Shown piece after piece: positions 1-5,979 of a DNA stretch of 6,046 bases. A program made the position numbers and the translations under genes. The stretch spans positions 1 through 6,046 of the forward strand of contig JAGOCY010000101.1 in the NCBI GenBank assembly GCA_017998495.1, given 5' to 3'. Every line of letters begins with the position of its first letter. The first letter of the stretch is position 1. Under the pieces are notes generated by a model that was not told the DNA's origin, made no database searches, and saw nothing but the letters and a program-made list of their open reading frames with translations. The stretch comes from Corallincola sp. GTDB lineage: Bacteria > Pseudomonadota > Gammaproteobacteria > Enterobacterales > Neiellaceae.

Positions 1-342
1 AGCCTGGCTGATGCTGGCCGTGGAGACCGGCACTGGCTGCTCGCTGCCAACCTGGGTATCAGCGCCACTGGCGTCTGATGTTTCCTGCGCTTGCGGCTGC
101 GGCTGCGGCTGCGGCTGCGGCTGCGGCTGCGGCTGCGACGGTGCGGTGGCGCTGGCCGGGTTGGCGTAAACCGCCCCCTGCTGTTGCCAACGCTCGAGGC
201 GCTTGAGTCGCTCCTCCAGCCGCTGCATCAGCTCACTCAGTTGCTGATGACGATTACGGGCTTTGATCGCCACCACTAAGGCGGTGATCGGGACCACAGC
301 CAACAGCCCGACTACCACCAGGATCAGCATTACGACTTCCAT
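1..342 (-). CDS. DUF2339-like membrane protein, N-terminal part (runs off the left edge)
   Basis: The minus-strand frame stays open from an ATG at 342 to the window edge, giving 114 residues with no stop. Residues 2-27 form one hydrophobic membrane segment, followed by a basic KARNR stretch. Residues about 33-54 are an amphipathic coiled-coil rich in L, E, R and Q. A low-complexity linker then contains Q(PQ)7 at residues 70-84 and a Ser/Ala/Gln-rich tail. A short N-terminal helix, coiled-coil and Pro/Gln-rich linker ahead of a large polytopic domain is the usual entrance to DUF2339 (PF10101) predicted membrane proteins. The multi-helix core that would prove this lies outside the window. The start is not certain: AGGA (356-353) lies 10 nt before the ATG at 342, while GGAAG lies 5 nt before an in-frame ATG at 330. 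The gene is divergent from the 5'-nucleotidase operon. The coding call is firm; the family name is inferred from architecture, and the function is unknown. Confidence 0.72.
   Translation of the reverse strand, partial: MEVVMLILVVVGLLAVVPITALVVAIKARNRHQQLSELMQRLEERLKRLERWQQQGAVYANPASATAPSQPQPQPQPQPQPQPQAQETSDASGADTQVGSEQPVPVSTASISQA
93..134. repeat. Perfect hexanucleotide tandem repeat, 7 copies of GCGGCT
   Basis: Seven exact, uninterrupted copies of GCGGCT on the plus strand (AGCCGC on the minus strand) span 42 bases. Imperfect units flank both ends (GCGCTT at 87-92 and GCGACG at 135-140). The array lies inside the minus-strand DUF2339-like gene and encodes alternating Gln and Pro in its linker. 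Because the unit is six bases, gain or loss of a copy changes the protein by one PQ pair and keeps the frame. Confidence 0.97.
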
Positions 343-422
343 TTCCACAGAGTCCTGCGCCGTCAAATTGCCCGCACTTTAGCCCGATCAGCACATGGGC
401 GGAAGGGCGGGGATCACGCCTT

Positions 423-432
423 GGTGATCACC
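423..432. promoter_or_regulatory. Perfect 10-bp palindrome GGTGATCACC in the divergent intergenic region
   Basis: GGTGATCACC is its own reverse complement. A further GATCAC half-site lies at 412-417, so two inverted GATCAC/GTGATC arrangements fall within 21 bases. The site is 55 nt upstream of the nucleotidase ATG, between two divergent genes, which is a sensible operator position. Ten-base palindromes do occur by chance in a window this size, and no known regulator is recognised, so the assignment is tentative. Confidence 0.25.
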
Positions 433-434
433 GC

Positions 435-464
435 TTGCCGATGGTTGTTGTGGCTGGCTATTGT
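435..464 (+). promoter_or_regulatory. Possible sigma-70-like promoter for the 5'-nucleotidase operon
   Basis: TTGCCG (435-440) and TATTGT (459-464) are separated by 18 nt and resemble -35 and -10 boxes. Transcription would start near 471, leaving a leader of about 16 nt before the ATG at 487. This is the best-placed candidate in the divergent gap, but both boxes are imperfect. It would begin just downstream of the GGTGATCACC palindrome. Confidence 0.28.
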
Positions 465-486
465 GAGCAACCCCGACGCCGGAACC

Positions 487-1395
487 ATGGCCGTGCCCTT
501 TACCCTCGCAGATAAACTGGTGGTTGCTATCTCCAGCCGCGCGCTCTTCGATCTGGAAGAGGAAAACCGGGTGTTTGAAGAGCAGCAGGCGGCGGCTTAT
601 CAGGCCCTGCAACTGGCGCGCATGGAGCAGCCGGCGCCAGCCGGGGCGGCATTGCCGTTGGTACGCAAGCTGTTGGCGCTCAATAGTGATGGCCAGCATC
701 GGGTCGAGGTGGTGATCCTGTCGCGCAATGATCCGGTCAGCGGCCTGCGGGTGTTTCGTAGTGCCACCCATGCCGGGCTGGCGCTGGAACGCGGGGTGTT
801 CACCCAGGGGCGCGAGCCTTTTGGTTATCTGCGGCCACTGGGCGCGCAGCTGTTTCTGTCGGCCAATGGTGATGATGTGCGCGCCGCACTGGCCGCTGGG
901 GTGGCAGCGGCGCGGGTGATGCCAGCTCGTCAGCCGGGCAGCGACCGCTATCCGGATGAACTGCGCATCGCCTTTGACGGTGATGCGGTGCTCTTTGCCG
1001 ATGAGGCCGAGCGGGTGTTTCAGCGCGATGGTCTGGATGCCTTTCATCACCACGAGCAGCAGCACGCACTTGAGCCGTTGCCGCCGGGGCCGTTCAAGCC
1101 TTTTCTGCACAGCCTGCACCAGTTGCAGCAACAGCCGGGACCGCTCAAGGTGCGCACGGCATTGGTGACAGCGCGCAGCGCCCCCGCCCACGAGCGGGCG
1201 ATCCGCACCCTGATGAGCTGGGGCGTCGCCATCGATGAAGCGATGTTTCTGGGCGGTCTGGCCAAGGGACCGTTCCTGGCCGAGTTTGCTCCCGATTTCT
1301 TTTTCGATGATCAACCTGGCCATGTTGCCTCTGCGGCCGAATCGGTACCGGCAGGGCTGGTGATGGCTGGGGTGATCCACCAATCCAATCCCTGA
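487..1395 (+). CDS. Cytosolic 5'-nucleotidase, cN-I type (PF06189 family)
   Basis: This 302-residue soluble protein matches the 5'-nucleotidase family that includes vertebrate cytosolic 5'-nucleotidase IA/IB. These enzymes dephosphorylate nucleoside 5'-monophosphates to nucleosides in the cytoplasm. Visible family landmarks are the N-terminal ISSRALFDLEEEN block (residues 15-27), an SRN...GLRVF block, LFLSAN, and the HAD-like set: DGDAVLF (164-170, probable nucleophile Asp164 and partner Asp166), VTARS (227-231), Lys260 in KGP, and the metal-binding DD at 274-275. All HAD positions are present, so activity is expected. The ATG at 487 is chosen because the family similarity begins about ten residues after it. 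The frame is open back to a TTG at 421, but those residues look unlike the family, and the ribosome site before 487 is weak. It heads a tight run of co-directional genes, with creD 15 nt downstream. The exact nucleotide preference cannot be read from the sequence. Confidence 0.9.
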   Translation: MAVPFTLADKLVVAISSRALFDLEEENRVFEEQQAAAYQALQLARMEQPAPAGAALPLVRKLLALNSDGQHRVEVVILSRNDPVSGLRVFRSATHAGLALERGVFTQGREPFGYLRPLGAQLFLSANGDDVRAALAAGVAAARVMPARQPGSDRYPDELRIAFDGDAVLFADEAERVFQRDGLDAFHHHEQQHALEPLPPGPFKPFLHSLHQLQQQPGPLKVRTALVTARSAPAHERAIRTLMSWGVAIDEAMFLGGLAKGPFLAEFAPDFFFDDQPGHVASAAESVPAGLVMAGVIHQSNP

Positions 1396-1401
1396 TGTCA
1401 C

Positions 1402-1405
1402 GGAG
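1402..1405 (+). promoter_or_regulatory. Ribosome binding site GGAG that sets the creD start
   Basis: GGAG is spaced 5 nt from the ATG at 1411. A GTG at 1405 in the same frame overlaps this motif and would have no ribosome site of its own, so ATG 1411 is preferred. Confidence 0.6.
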
Positions 1406-1410
1406 TGACC

Positions 1411-2859
1411 ATGTTTGAGATTATCGGTTTGCTGATTCTGGTGCTGATGGCGGCGGGCTTTGCCTTCCTGCTCTATGTGGGCTGGCGCTGGTTGCGCCAG
1501 CAAACTGCCAGCCGCCTGGGTGATGATCAGGGCGCCCGGCTGACGGTACAGGCGGGTTTTGTCGGTCTGCTGACGGTGCTGATGTTGCTGCCGCTGGAAG
1601 CGGTAGACGGCCTGATCAGCGAGCGCAGCCAGCGTTATGATGAGGTGGTCACTGACGTTGGCCGCAGCTGGGGCCAGAGTCAGGTGCTGGCGGCGCCTGT
1701 GGTGGTGGTGCCGTTCACCGTTACTCGCAACACGGTGCAGACGGTGGTCGATGGCGATGGCAAACGTCAGGAGCAGAGCCGCAGCGAAGTCGTTCACGAT
1801 CAGCTGCTGCTCCTGCCTCAGCAGTTAACCATCGACAGTCAGTTACAACATGAAGTGCGCGAGCGCGGCATCTATGCTGCCACTGTCTATACCGCTACCC
1901 TCGACGGGCGCGCCCGTTTTGATATGACGGCACTGCAGCTGCCGGCTGGTGCTGTGGTTGCTTGGGCTGACCTGCGGCTGGTGGTGGGGCTGACCGACAC
2001 GCGTGGGATCAGTGCCATTGACCACCTGAGCTGGAACGGCACTGCTCTGGCGGCCGCTCCTGGCACTGGCATGGGGGCGCCGATGTTGCTGGAGCGCGGT
2101 TTTCATGCGCCACTGGCGCTAACCGGCCCGCAAGTCGCCGAGTTGCAGCTGACCCTCACTCTGCGTGGCAGCGGCGCCCTGTCGCTGGCGCCACTGGGCG
2201 AGACCAGTGATCTGCGCATCCGCGCTGACTGGCCCCATCCCGGCTTTACCGATCTGCTGCCCACCAGCCATGACATTCGCAGTGACGGCTTTGATGCCCA
2301 TTGGCAGGTCAGCCATCTGATCCGTAATTACCCGCAGCAGATGCTGGCCAGCGATCGCACCGAGATCAACGAAGTACTGGCGGTTGCCAACCTGTTCACC
2401 CCGGTGACCCACTACAGTGCCGCCACCCGGGCGGTGAAGTATGGGGTGCTGTTTATTGGCCTCACCTATCTGACCTTGCTGGGCTTCCAGTTGGGTTCTG
2501 GCCTGCGCTTGCATGGCGTGCAGTACCTGCTGGTGGGCGGGGCGCTGGCGCTGTTTTACCTGTTGCTGGTGGCGCTGGTTGAGCAGGTCAGCTTCTCCAT
2601 CGCCTTTGTCAGCGCCGCCACAGTGATCGTCGCCAGCATCTCGGTTTACGCTGGTGTTGCCTATCGCTGCCTGTGGCCAGCGCTGGTGCTGGCGGTGCTG
2701 CTGACCAGCCTCTATGCCCTGCTTTACGCCATGCTCCACCTGGAGGACTACGCTCTGCTGATGGGCAGTGGCCTGCTGCTGGCGGTGATGCTGGTGTTGA
2801 TGGTGCTGACCCGCAATCTGGCGACCCGGACTGAACCCTCGCCAGCCCAGCAACCTTGA
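1411..2859 (+). CDS. creD: CreD-family inner-membrane protein with an extra N-terminal membrane segment
   Basis: The 482-residue protein shows the CreD (PF06123) layout. A membrane helix near residues 48-68 is followed by an ER..Y motif, a long periplasmic domain (about 70-340) with a WNG block, an LSGTGDLS-like stretch (LRGSGALSLAPLG) and a DWPHPGF block, then a RAVKYGVLFIGLTYL segment and LHGVQYLLVG, and about five C-terminal helices ending in LTRN. In E. coli and relatives CreD is regulated by the CreBC two-component system and is linked to envelope integrity and colicin or beta-lactam phenotypes; its biochemical activity is unknown. No creB or creC is present in this window. Unlike E. coli CreD, which opens directly with the first conserved helix, this protein carries about 45 extra residues with another hydrophobic helix (3-25), giving an estimated seven helices. 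It lies 15 nt after the nucleotidase and 34 nt before the deaminase, consistent with co-transcription. Confidence 0.9.
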   Translation: MFEIIGLLILVLMAAGFAFLLYVGWRWLRQQTASRLGDDQGARLTVQAGFVGLLTVLMLLPLEAVDGLISERSQRYDEVVTDVGRSWGQSQVLAAPVVVVPFTVTRNTVQTVVDGDGKRQEQSRSEVVHDQLLLLPQQLTIDSQLQHEVRERGIYAATVYTATLDGRARFDMTALQLPAGAVVAWADLRLVVGLTDTRGISAIDHLSWNGTALAAAPGTGMGAPMLLERGFHAPLALTGPQVAELQLTLTLRGSGALSLAPLGETSDLRIRADWPHPGFTDLLPTSHDIRSDGFDAHWQVSHLIRNYPQQMLASDRTEINEVLAVANLFTPVTHYSAATRAVKYGVLFIGLTYLTLLGFQLGSGLRLHGVQYLLVGGALALFYLLLVALVEQVSFSIAFVSAATVIVASISVYAGVAYRCLWPALVLAVLLTSLYALLYAMLHLEDYALLMGSGLLLAVMLVLMVLTRNLATRTEPSPAQQP

Positions 2860-2881
2860 CTACGCTTAAGCGGTGACGGCG

Positions 2882-2887
2882 AAGGAG
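2882..2887 (+). promoter_or_regulatory. Strong ribosome binding site AAGGAG for the deaminase
   Basis: AAGGAG lies 6 nt before the ATG at 2894. It is the closest match to the anti-Shine-Dalgarno consensus in the window, which fixes this start and suggests good translation of the deaminase. Confidence 0.75.
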
Positions 2888-2893
2888 CAGTAG

Positions 2894-3343
2894 ATGGCCA
2901 TCGATTACCACAGTCTGTTGCAGGTGGCGCTCGATGAGGCGCGTCTGGGTCTGGCAGAGGGCGGCGTGCCTGTGGGGGCGGCGCTGTTTGATGACAGCGG
3001 TCTACTGCTCGGGCGGGGACGCAACCGCCGGGTGCAGGAAGGTGACCCGTCCATTCATGGCGAGACCGATGCCTTTCGCAAAGCCGGCCGGCAGCGTAGC
3101 TACCGTGACAAGATCATGGTCACCACCCTGGCCCCCTGCTGGTTCTGCAGCGGCCTCATTCGCCAGTTCAACATCGGTACCGTGGTGGTGGGCGAGGCCA
3201 GCAATTTTGCCGGCAACCTGGAGTGGCTGCGTGAATCAGGCAGCCGTATCGTGCTGCTCAATGATCCGGACTGCATTGCCCTGATGGCCGGCTTTATTGC
3301 TGCCCAGCCCCAGCTGTGGAATGAGGATATCGGTGAAGACTAG
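2894..3343 (+). CDS. Cytosine deaminase, yeast Fcy1-type (zinc-dependent CDA-fold nucleobase deaminase)
   Basis: The 149-residue protein belongs to the cytidine/deoxycytidylate deaminase fold and resembles the small fungal cytosine deaminase Fcy1 along its whole length. It shows HGE (His55, catalytic Glu57) and PCWFC (Cys82, Cys85) for the single zinc. Substrate-pocket counterparts of the yeast enzyme are also visible: Asn44 (yeast Asn51), Trp142 and Asp145 (yeast Trp152 and Asp155). The central VVVGEASNFAGN stretch and the terminal WNEDIGE closely follow the yeast VVGENVNF and WFEDIGE blocks. The expected reaction is cytosine plus water to uracil plus ammonia in the cytoplasm, for pyrimidine salvage. 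It is unrelated to E. coli CodA, an amidohydrolase. Bacterial members may act on other aminopyrimidines or purines, so the exact substrate is inferred. Its last codons overlap the start of the downstream sensor gene, suggesting translational coupling. Confidence 0.87.
   Translation: MAIDYHSLLQVALDEARLGLAEGGVPVGAALFDDSGLLLGRGRNRRVQEGDPSIHGETDAFRKAGRQRSYRDKIMVTTLAPCWFCSGLIRQFNIGTVVVGEASNFAGNLEWLRESGSRIVLLNDPDCIALMAGFIAAQPQLWNEDIGED
3324..3327 (+). promoter_or_regulatory. Ribosome binding site AGGA deciding the start of the sensor gene
   Basis: AGGA lies inside the deaminase coding sequence, 5 nt before the GTG at 3333. The alternative ATG at 3321 has only GGA directly abutting it, a spacing too short to work well. 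The site therefore favours GTG 3333. Confidence 0.45.
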
Positions 3344-5654
3344 CCACTGGTTGTGGTTATTACTCTGTTGCTGGTGTGGGGTGGTGGCCGCCGTTGAGCC
3401 CAATCCCCGGGCCAACGCGCAGCCGCTGACCGAAGTCACCCTGCAACTGCGCTGGCGTCACCAGTTCCAGTTTGCCGGTTACTACGCCGCCATTGCCAAA
3501 GGCTACTACCGCGATGTGGGCCTCAACGTCAGCCTGATTGAGGCTGATGGGCGCGACGATCCCATGCTGCGGGTGCTGAGTGGCGAGGTGCACTTCGGCA
3601 CGGGCAACAGCGATCTGCTGCGCTATCTCGAGCAGGGGCTAGAGCCGGTGGTGCTGGGAGTGATCTTTCAGCATTCACCACTGGCGCTGGTGGTCACCGA
3701 GCGCTCCGGCATCCGCTATCTGCAGGAGTTGGCCGGGCGGCGGGTGATGATGGAAGGGGCCTCGGCCGAGTTGCTGGCCTATTTCAAACGCGAGCGGCTG
3801 GATATCAATGCAGTCAGTCTCGAACCGCACAAATTCGATACCAGTGATCTGGTCTCCGGCAAGATCGACGCCATGTCGGTGTTTATCTCCGACGAACTCT
3901 ATGAACTGCGTCGGCATGGCATCGCCTACCGCCTGTTTCAGCCGATCGCCTCGGGCATCGACAGCTATGGCGATAATTTCTTCACCAGTGCAGCGCTGCT
4001 CAAACGCGATCCTGAGCTGGTACGCCGTTTCCGCGAGGCCAGCCTGCGTGGCTGGCAGTATGCGTTGGCCCACCCGGCCGAGATGGTCGATCTGATCTAC
4101 AACCACTATTCCCAGCGCCATGATCGTGACCACCTGTGGTTTGAAGCGCTGGAAACCATCCAGTTGGTGCAGCCGCAACTGGTGGAGATTGGCTACAGCC
4201 ACCCCGGGCGCTGGCGCCATATCGCCAATGTCTACGCCGAGGCCGGGCTGCTGACCACCACCGTTGATCTGGATAATTTTGTCTACGCCGCAGAACCGCG
4301 GCCTACCGACACCAGCTGGCTCTACCCGCTGTTGCTGGCCGGGGCGCTGGCGTTAGTGGCGGTGGCCTCGGTGCTCGGCTACATCATCTGGCTTAACCGT
4401 AGCCTGCGCACCAGCCGCGAACATTACCGGGTGATCTACGAGAGTGCGCCCATCGCATTTATGGTGACTGACCGCGCCTACCGGGTGCGCGACTGGAACC
4501 GGGCTGCCGAGCAGATCTTTGGCTGGAGCCGAGAGCAAGCGCTGGGCCAGGACATTCACAGCTTTCTGGTGCCCCAGGGTGAACATGAGCATGTCAACCG
4601 GGTGATGAATCAGGCCGAGCGCGGCCCCTGCCGCAACCTCTACTGGAACCTGCGTAAGGATGGCCAGCTGGTGCTCTGCTCATGGATGAATGATGTGCTG
4701 CGTGACGCCTCCGGCCGCCCCTGTGGCGTGGTGTCGATGGCGGTGGATGTGACCGGCCAGCACCAGCTTGAGGTCTCGCTCAACCAGCGGGCGGTGGCCA
4801 TGGAAGCGGCAGCGGAAGCGATTCTGATCGCCGATGCCAGTGGCCGTATTGATTACGTTAACTCGGCGGCGGCCCAGCTGTTTGACCGGCCGCCCCAGGC
4901 GCTGATCGGTGAGCTGTTCTGGCAGTTGCTCACCCATGATCAGCTGGCGATCAGTGAAGCTGTGGCCAATGCCCTGCAGCGCCGCGAGATTTGGCGCGGC
5001 GAGGTCAGCCTGTCGCTGGCCGATAGCAGTCAGCGTCATCTGGCGCTGGCGGTGGCCCCGGTCGTCGATCGGCTCGGGGTGCTGGTCAACATCGTCACCG
5101 TCGGCCGCGACATCACCGCCGAGCGTGAACTGCGCGAGCGGTTGCAGCGCATGGCCCACACCGATGCCCTGACTGGCTTGCCTAACCGCGCCCTGTTTTT
5201 TGAGCGGTGTCGCCAGTCTATGGCGCTGGCCCGCCGTAACGAGCAGCAGCTGGGGCTGTTCTTTATCGATCTGGATGGCTTCAAAGCGGTTAATGACACC
5301 GCCGGCCATGGCGTCGGCGACCGGGTGTTGGCGGCCGTGGCCGAACGCCTGCGCCGCCTGCTGCGCGACAGTGACATCGTCGCCCGCATGGGCGGTGATG
5401 AGTTTGTGGTGCTGATCCATGATGTGGCCTCGCCCCAGCAGGCGGAACAGGTGGCGCGCAAGGTGATCGCCCTGTTTGACGCCCCTTTTCAGCTCGGCGA
5501 TGACAGCTTTGTGTTGGGCGCCAGCATCGGTATCGCGTTCTTCCCGCAGGATGGCCAAGAGGTGGAAGCGCTGCTCAGCCATGCCGACGATGCCATGTAT
5601 GAGGTCAAGAGTGCCGGCAAGGGTGGGGTGGCGTTCTACCGCTCACCCCATTAA
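3333..5654 (+). CDS. Membrane-bound diguanylate cyclase: NMT1/THI5-like sensor-TM-PAS-PAS-GGDEF
   Basis: This is a 773-residue receptor. A signal sequence (residues 1-20, cleavage near VAA) precedes a periplasmic NMT1/THI5-like binding domain (about 34-300) with the family opening Q-F-A-G-Y-Y-A-A and K-G-Y-Y...G-L, and a GTGNSDLL block. One membrane helix (329-354) leads to two cytoplasmic PAS domains (about 363-475 and 486-598), each ending in a D(V/I)T motif. The GGDEF domain (about 605-765) opens with DALTGLPNR (611-619) and has the metal ligand Asp646, an intact GGDEF (687-691) and an I-site RxxD (RDSD, 678-681). It should make c-di-GMP from two GTP and be feedback-inhibited; no EAL domain is present. 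Ligand binding outside the membrane presumably controls the cyclase. Family members bind thiamin pyrimidines and other molecules, so the ligand is unknown. The start is GTG 3333 (AGGA at 3324-3327) with ATG 3321 as alternative; both overlap the deaminase. Confidence 0.9.
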   Translation: MKTSHWLWLLLCCWCGVVAAVEPNPRANAQPLTEVTLQLRWRHQFQFAGYYAAIAKGYYRDVGLNVSLIEADGRDDPMLRVLSGEVHFGTGNSDLLRYLEQGLEPVVLGVIFQHSPLALVVTERSGIRYLQELAGRRVMMEGASAELLAYFKRERLDINAVSLEPHKFDTSDLVSGKIDAMSVFISDELYELRRHGIAYRLFQPIASGIDSYGDNFFTSAALLKRDPELVRRFREASLRGWQYALAHPAEMVDLIYNHYSQRHDRDHLWFEALETIQLVQPQLVEIGYSHPGRWRHIANVYAEAGLLTTTVDLDNFVYAAEPRPTDTSWLYPLLLAGALALVAVASVLGYIIWLNRSLRTSREHYRVIYESAPIAFMVTDRAYRVRDWNRAAEQIFGWSREQALGQDIHSFLVPQGEHEHVNRVMNQAERGPCRNLYWNLRKDGQLVLCSWMNDVLRDASGRPCGVVSMAVDVTGQHQLEVSLNQRAVAMEAAAEAILIADASGRIDYVNSAAAQLFDRPPQALIGELFWQLLTHDQLAISEAVANALQRREIWRGEVSLSLADSSQRHLALAVAPVVDRLGVLVNIVTVGRDITAERELRERLQRMAHTDALTGLPNRALFFERCRQSMALARRNEQQLGLFFIDLDGFKAVNDTAGHGVGDRVLAAVAERLRRLLRDSDIVARMGGDEFVVLIHDVASPQQAEQVARKVIALFDAPFQLGDDSFVLGASIGIAFFPQDGQEVEALLSHADDAMYEVKSAGKGGVAFYRSPH

Positions 5655-5655
5655 T

Positions 5656-5678
5656 ACCGAGACTGAACACCGAGACTG
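5656..5678. repeat. Two direct copies of ACCGAGACTG in the convergent gap
   Basis: ACCGAGACTG occurs at 5656-5665 and again at 5669-5678, separated by AAC (period 13). The pair starts immediately after the TAA of the diguanylate cyclase gene. It may be a small local duplication; no function is evident. Confidence 0.8.
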
Positions 5679-5691
5679 CGGATAAGCCGCC

Positions 5692-5979
5692 TTACTGCAG
5701 TACGAACAGGGCGATGGCCGCCAGCAGCAGCGCGCCGGCCACCGCCAGTGAGCCGATGGTCAGCAGCCGGGTGGGGTAGGCGAACTCCTCGCCGCTGCGC
5801 CAGTAGTAGAGCGCGGCCAGCGGGAACAGGGCAAAGCCGGCGATGGCGACCAGCGCCCCCGCCCAGCGGCGGGTGCCCAGGGTGGTGATCAGGCCAATCA
5901 GGCTGCCGTAAAACACCGCACTATAGCCGCTGGCCAGCAGCACCAGAGCCAGGGTCAATACGAGTGAGGAGAGGGTCAA
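5692..5979 (-). CDS. Small three-helix membrane protein, unknown function
   Basis: This 95-residue, very hydrophobic protein is not recognised. Its hydrophobic stretches are residues 3-35 (one long or kinked segment), 39-60 and 72-94. A basic TRR corner lies at 36-38, and a short polar loop RSGEEF...PTR at 61-71 carries its only acidic residues. The proposed start is TTG 5979, supported by GAAGGA (5994-5989) 9 nt upstream; no ATG or GTG occurs upstream before an in-frame TAA at 6018. A TTG at 5958 is an alternative. The start overlaps the stop of the preceding minus-strand frame (TTGA), a classic coupling arrangement. It converges on the diguanylate cyclase gene, with 37 nt between the two stops. 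The absence of stops, the membrane-like composition and the good ribosome site support a real gene, but no function is assigned. Confidence 0.68.
   Translation of the reverse strand: MTLSSLVLTLALVLLASGYSAVFYGSLIGLITTLGTRRWAGALVAIAGFALFPLAALYYWRSGEEFAYPTRLLTIGSLAVAGALLLAAIALFVLQ

Noticed and set aside
91..279. Plus-strand frame beginning with alternating Arg-Leu residues
   Set aside because: The Arg-Leu run is only the hexanucleotide array read in the other direction. The minus strand gives a helix, coiled-coil and linker expected of a real membrane protein.
421..486. N-terminal extension of the nucleotidase from TTG 421
   Set aside because: The 22 extra residues do not resemble the family, have no clear ribosome site, and would cover the best promoter candidate. 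ATG 487 fits the usual family start.
388..1797. Long minus-strand open frame (469 codons) antisense to the nucleotidase and the start of creD
   Set aside because: Its translation is rich in His, Gln and Arg with no recognisable domain, typical of the reverse frame of a GC-rich gene. The plus strand carries two clear protein families over the same bases.
2119..2853. Minus-strand open frame of 244 codons antisense to creD
   Set aside because: Gln/His-rich translation without domains, lying wholly opposite the conserved C-terminal part of CreD.
2863..2872. Perfect palindrome CGCTTAAGCG between creD and the deaminase
   Set aside because: Several 10-bp palindromes are expected by chance in 6 kb. 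It has no T-tract or longer stem, so it is neither a convincing terminator nor an operator.
3333..3400. Possible lipoprotein signal in the Cys-rich leader of the sensor
   Set aside because: The cysteines sit within the hydrophobic core and do not match a lipobox. A VAA signal-peptidase-I-like site a few residues later fits better.
4680..5582. Minus-strand open frame of 300 codons antisense to the PAS/GGDEF region
   Set aside because: Composition looks like a reverse-frame shadow, and the plus-strand frame has intact PAS and GGDEF motifs throughout.
5678..5690. GCGG-ATAAG-CCGC hairpin as a terminator after the diguanylate cyclase gene
   Set aside because: The stem is only 4 bp and no run of T follows on either strand, so an intrinsic terminator is not supported.
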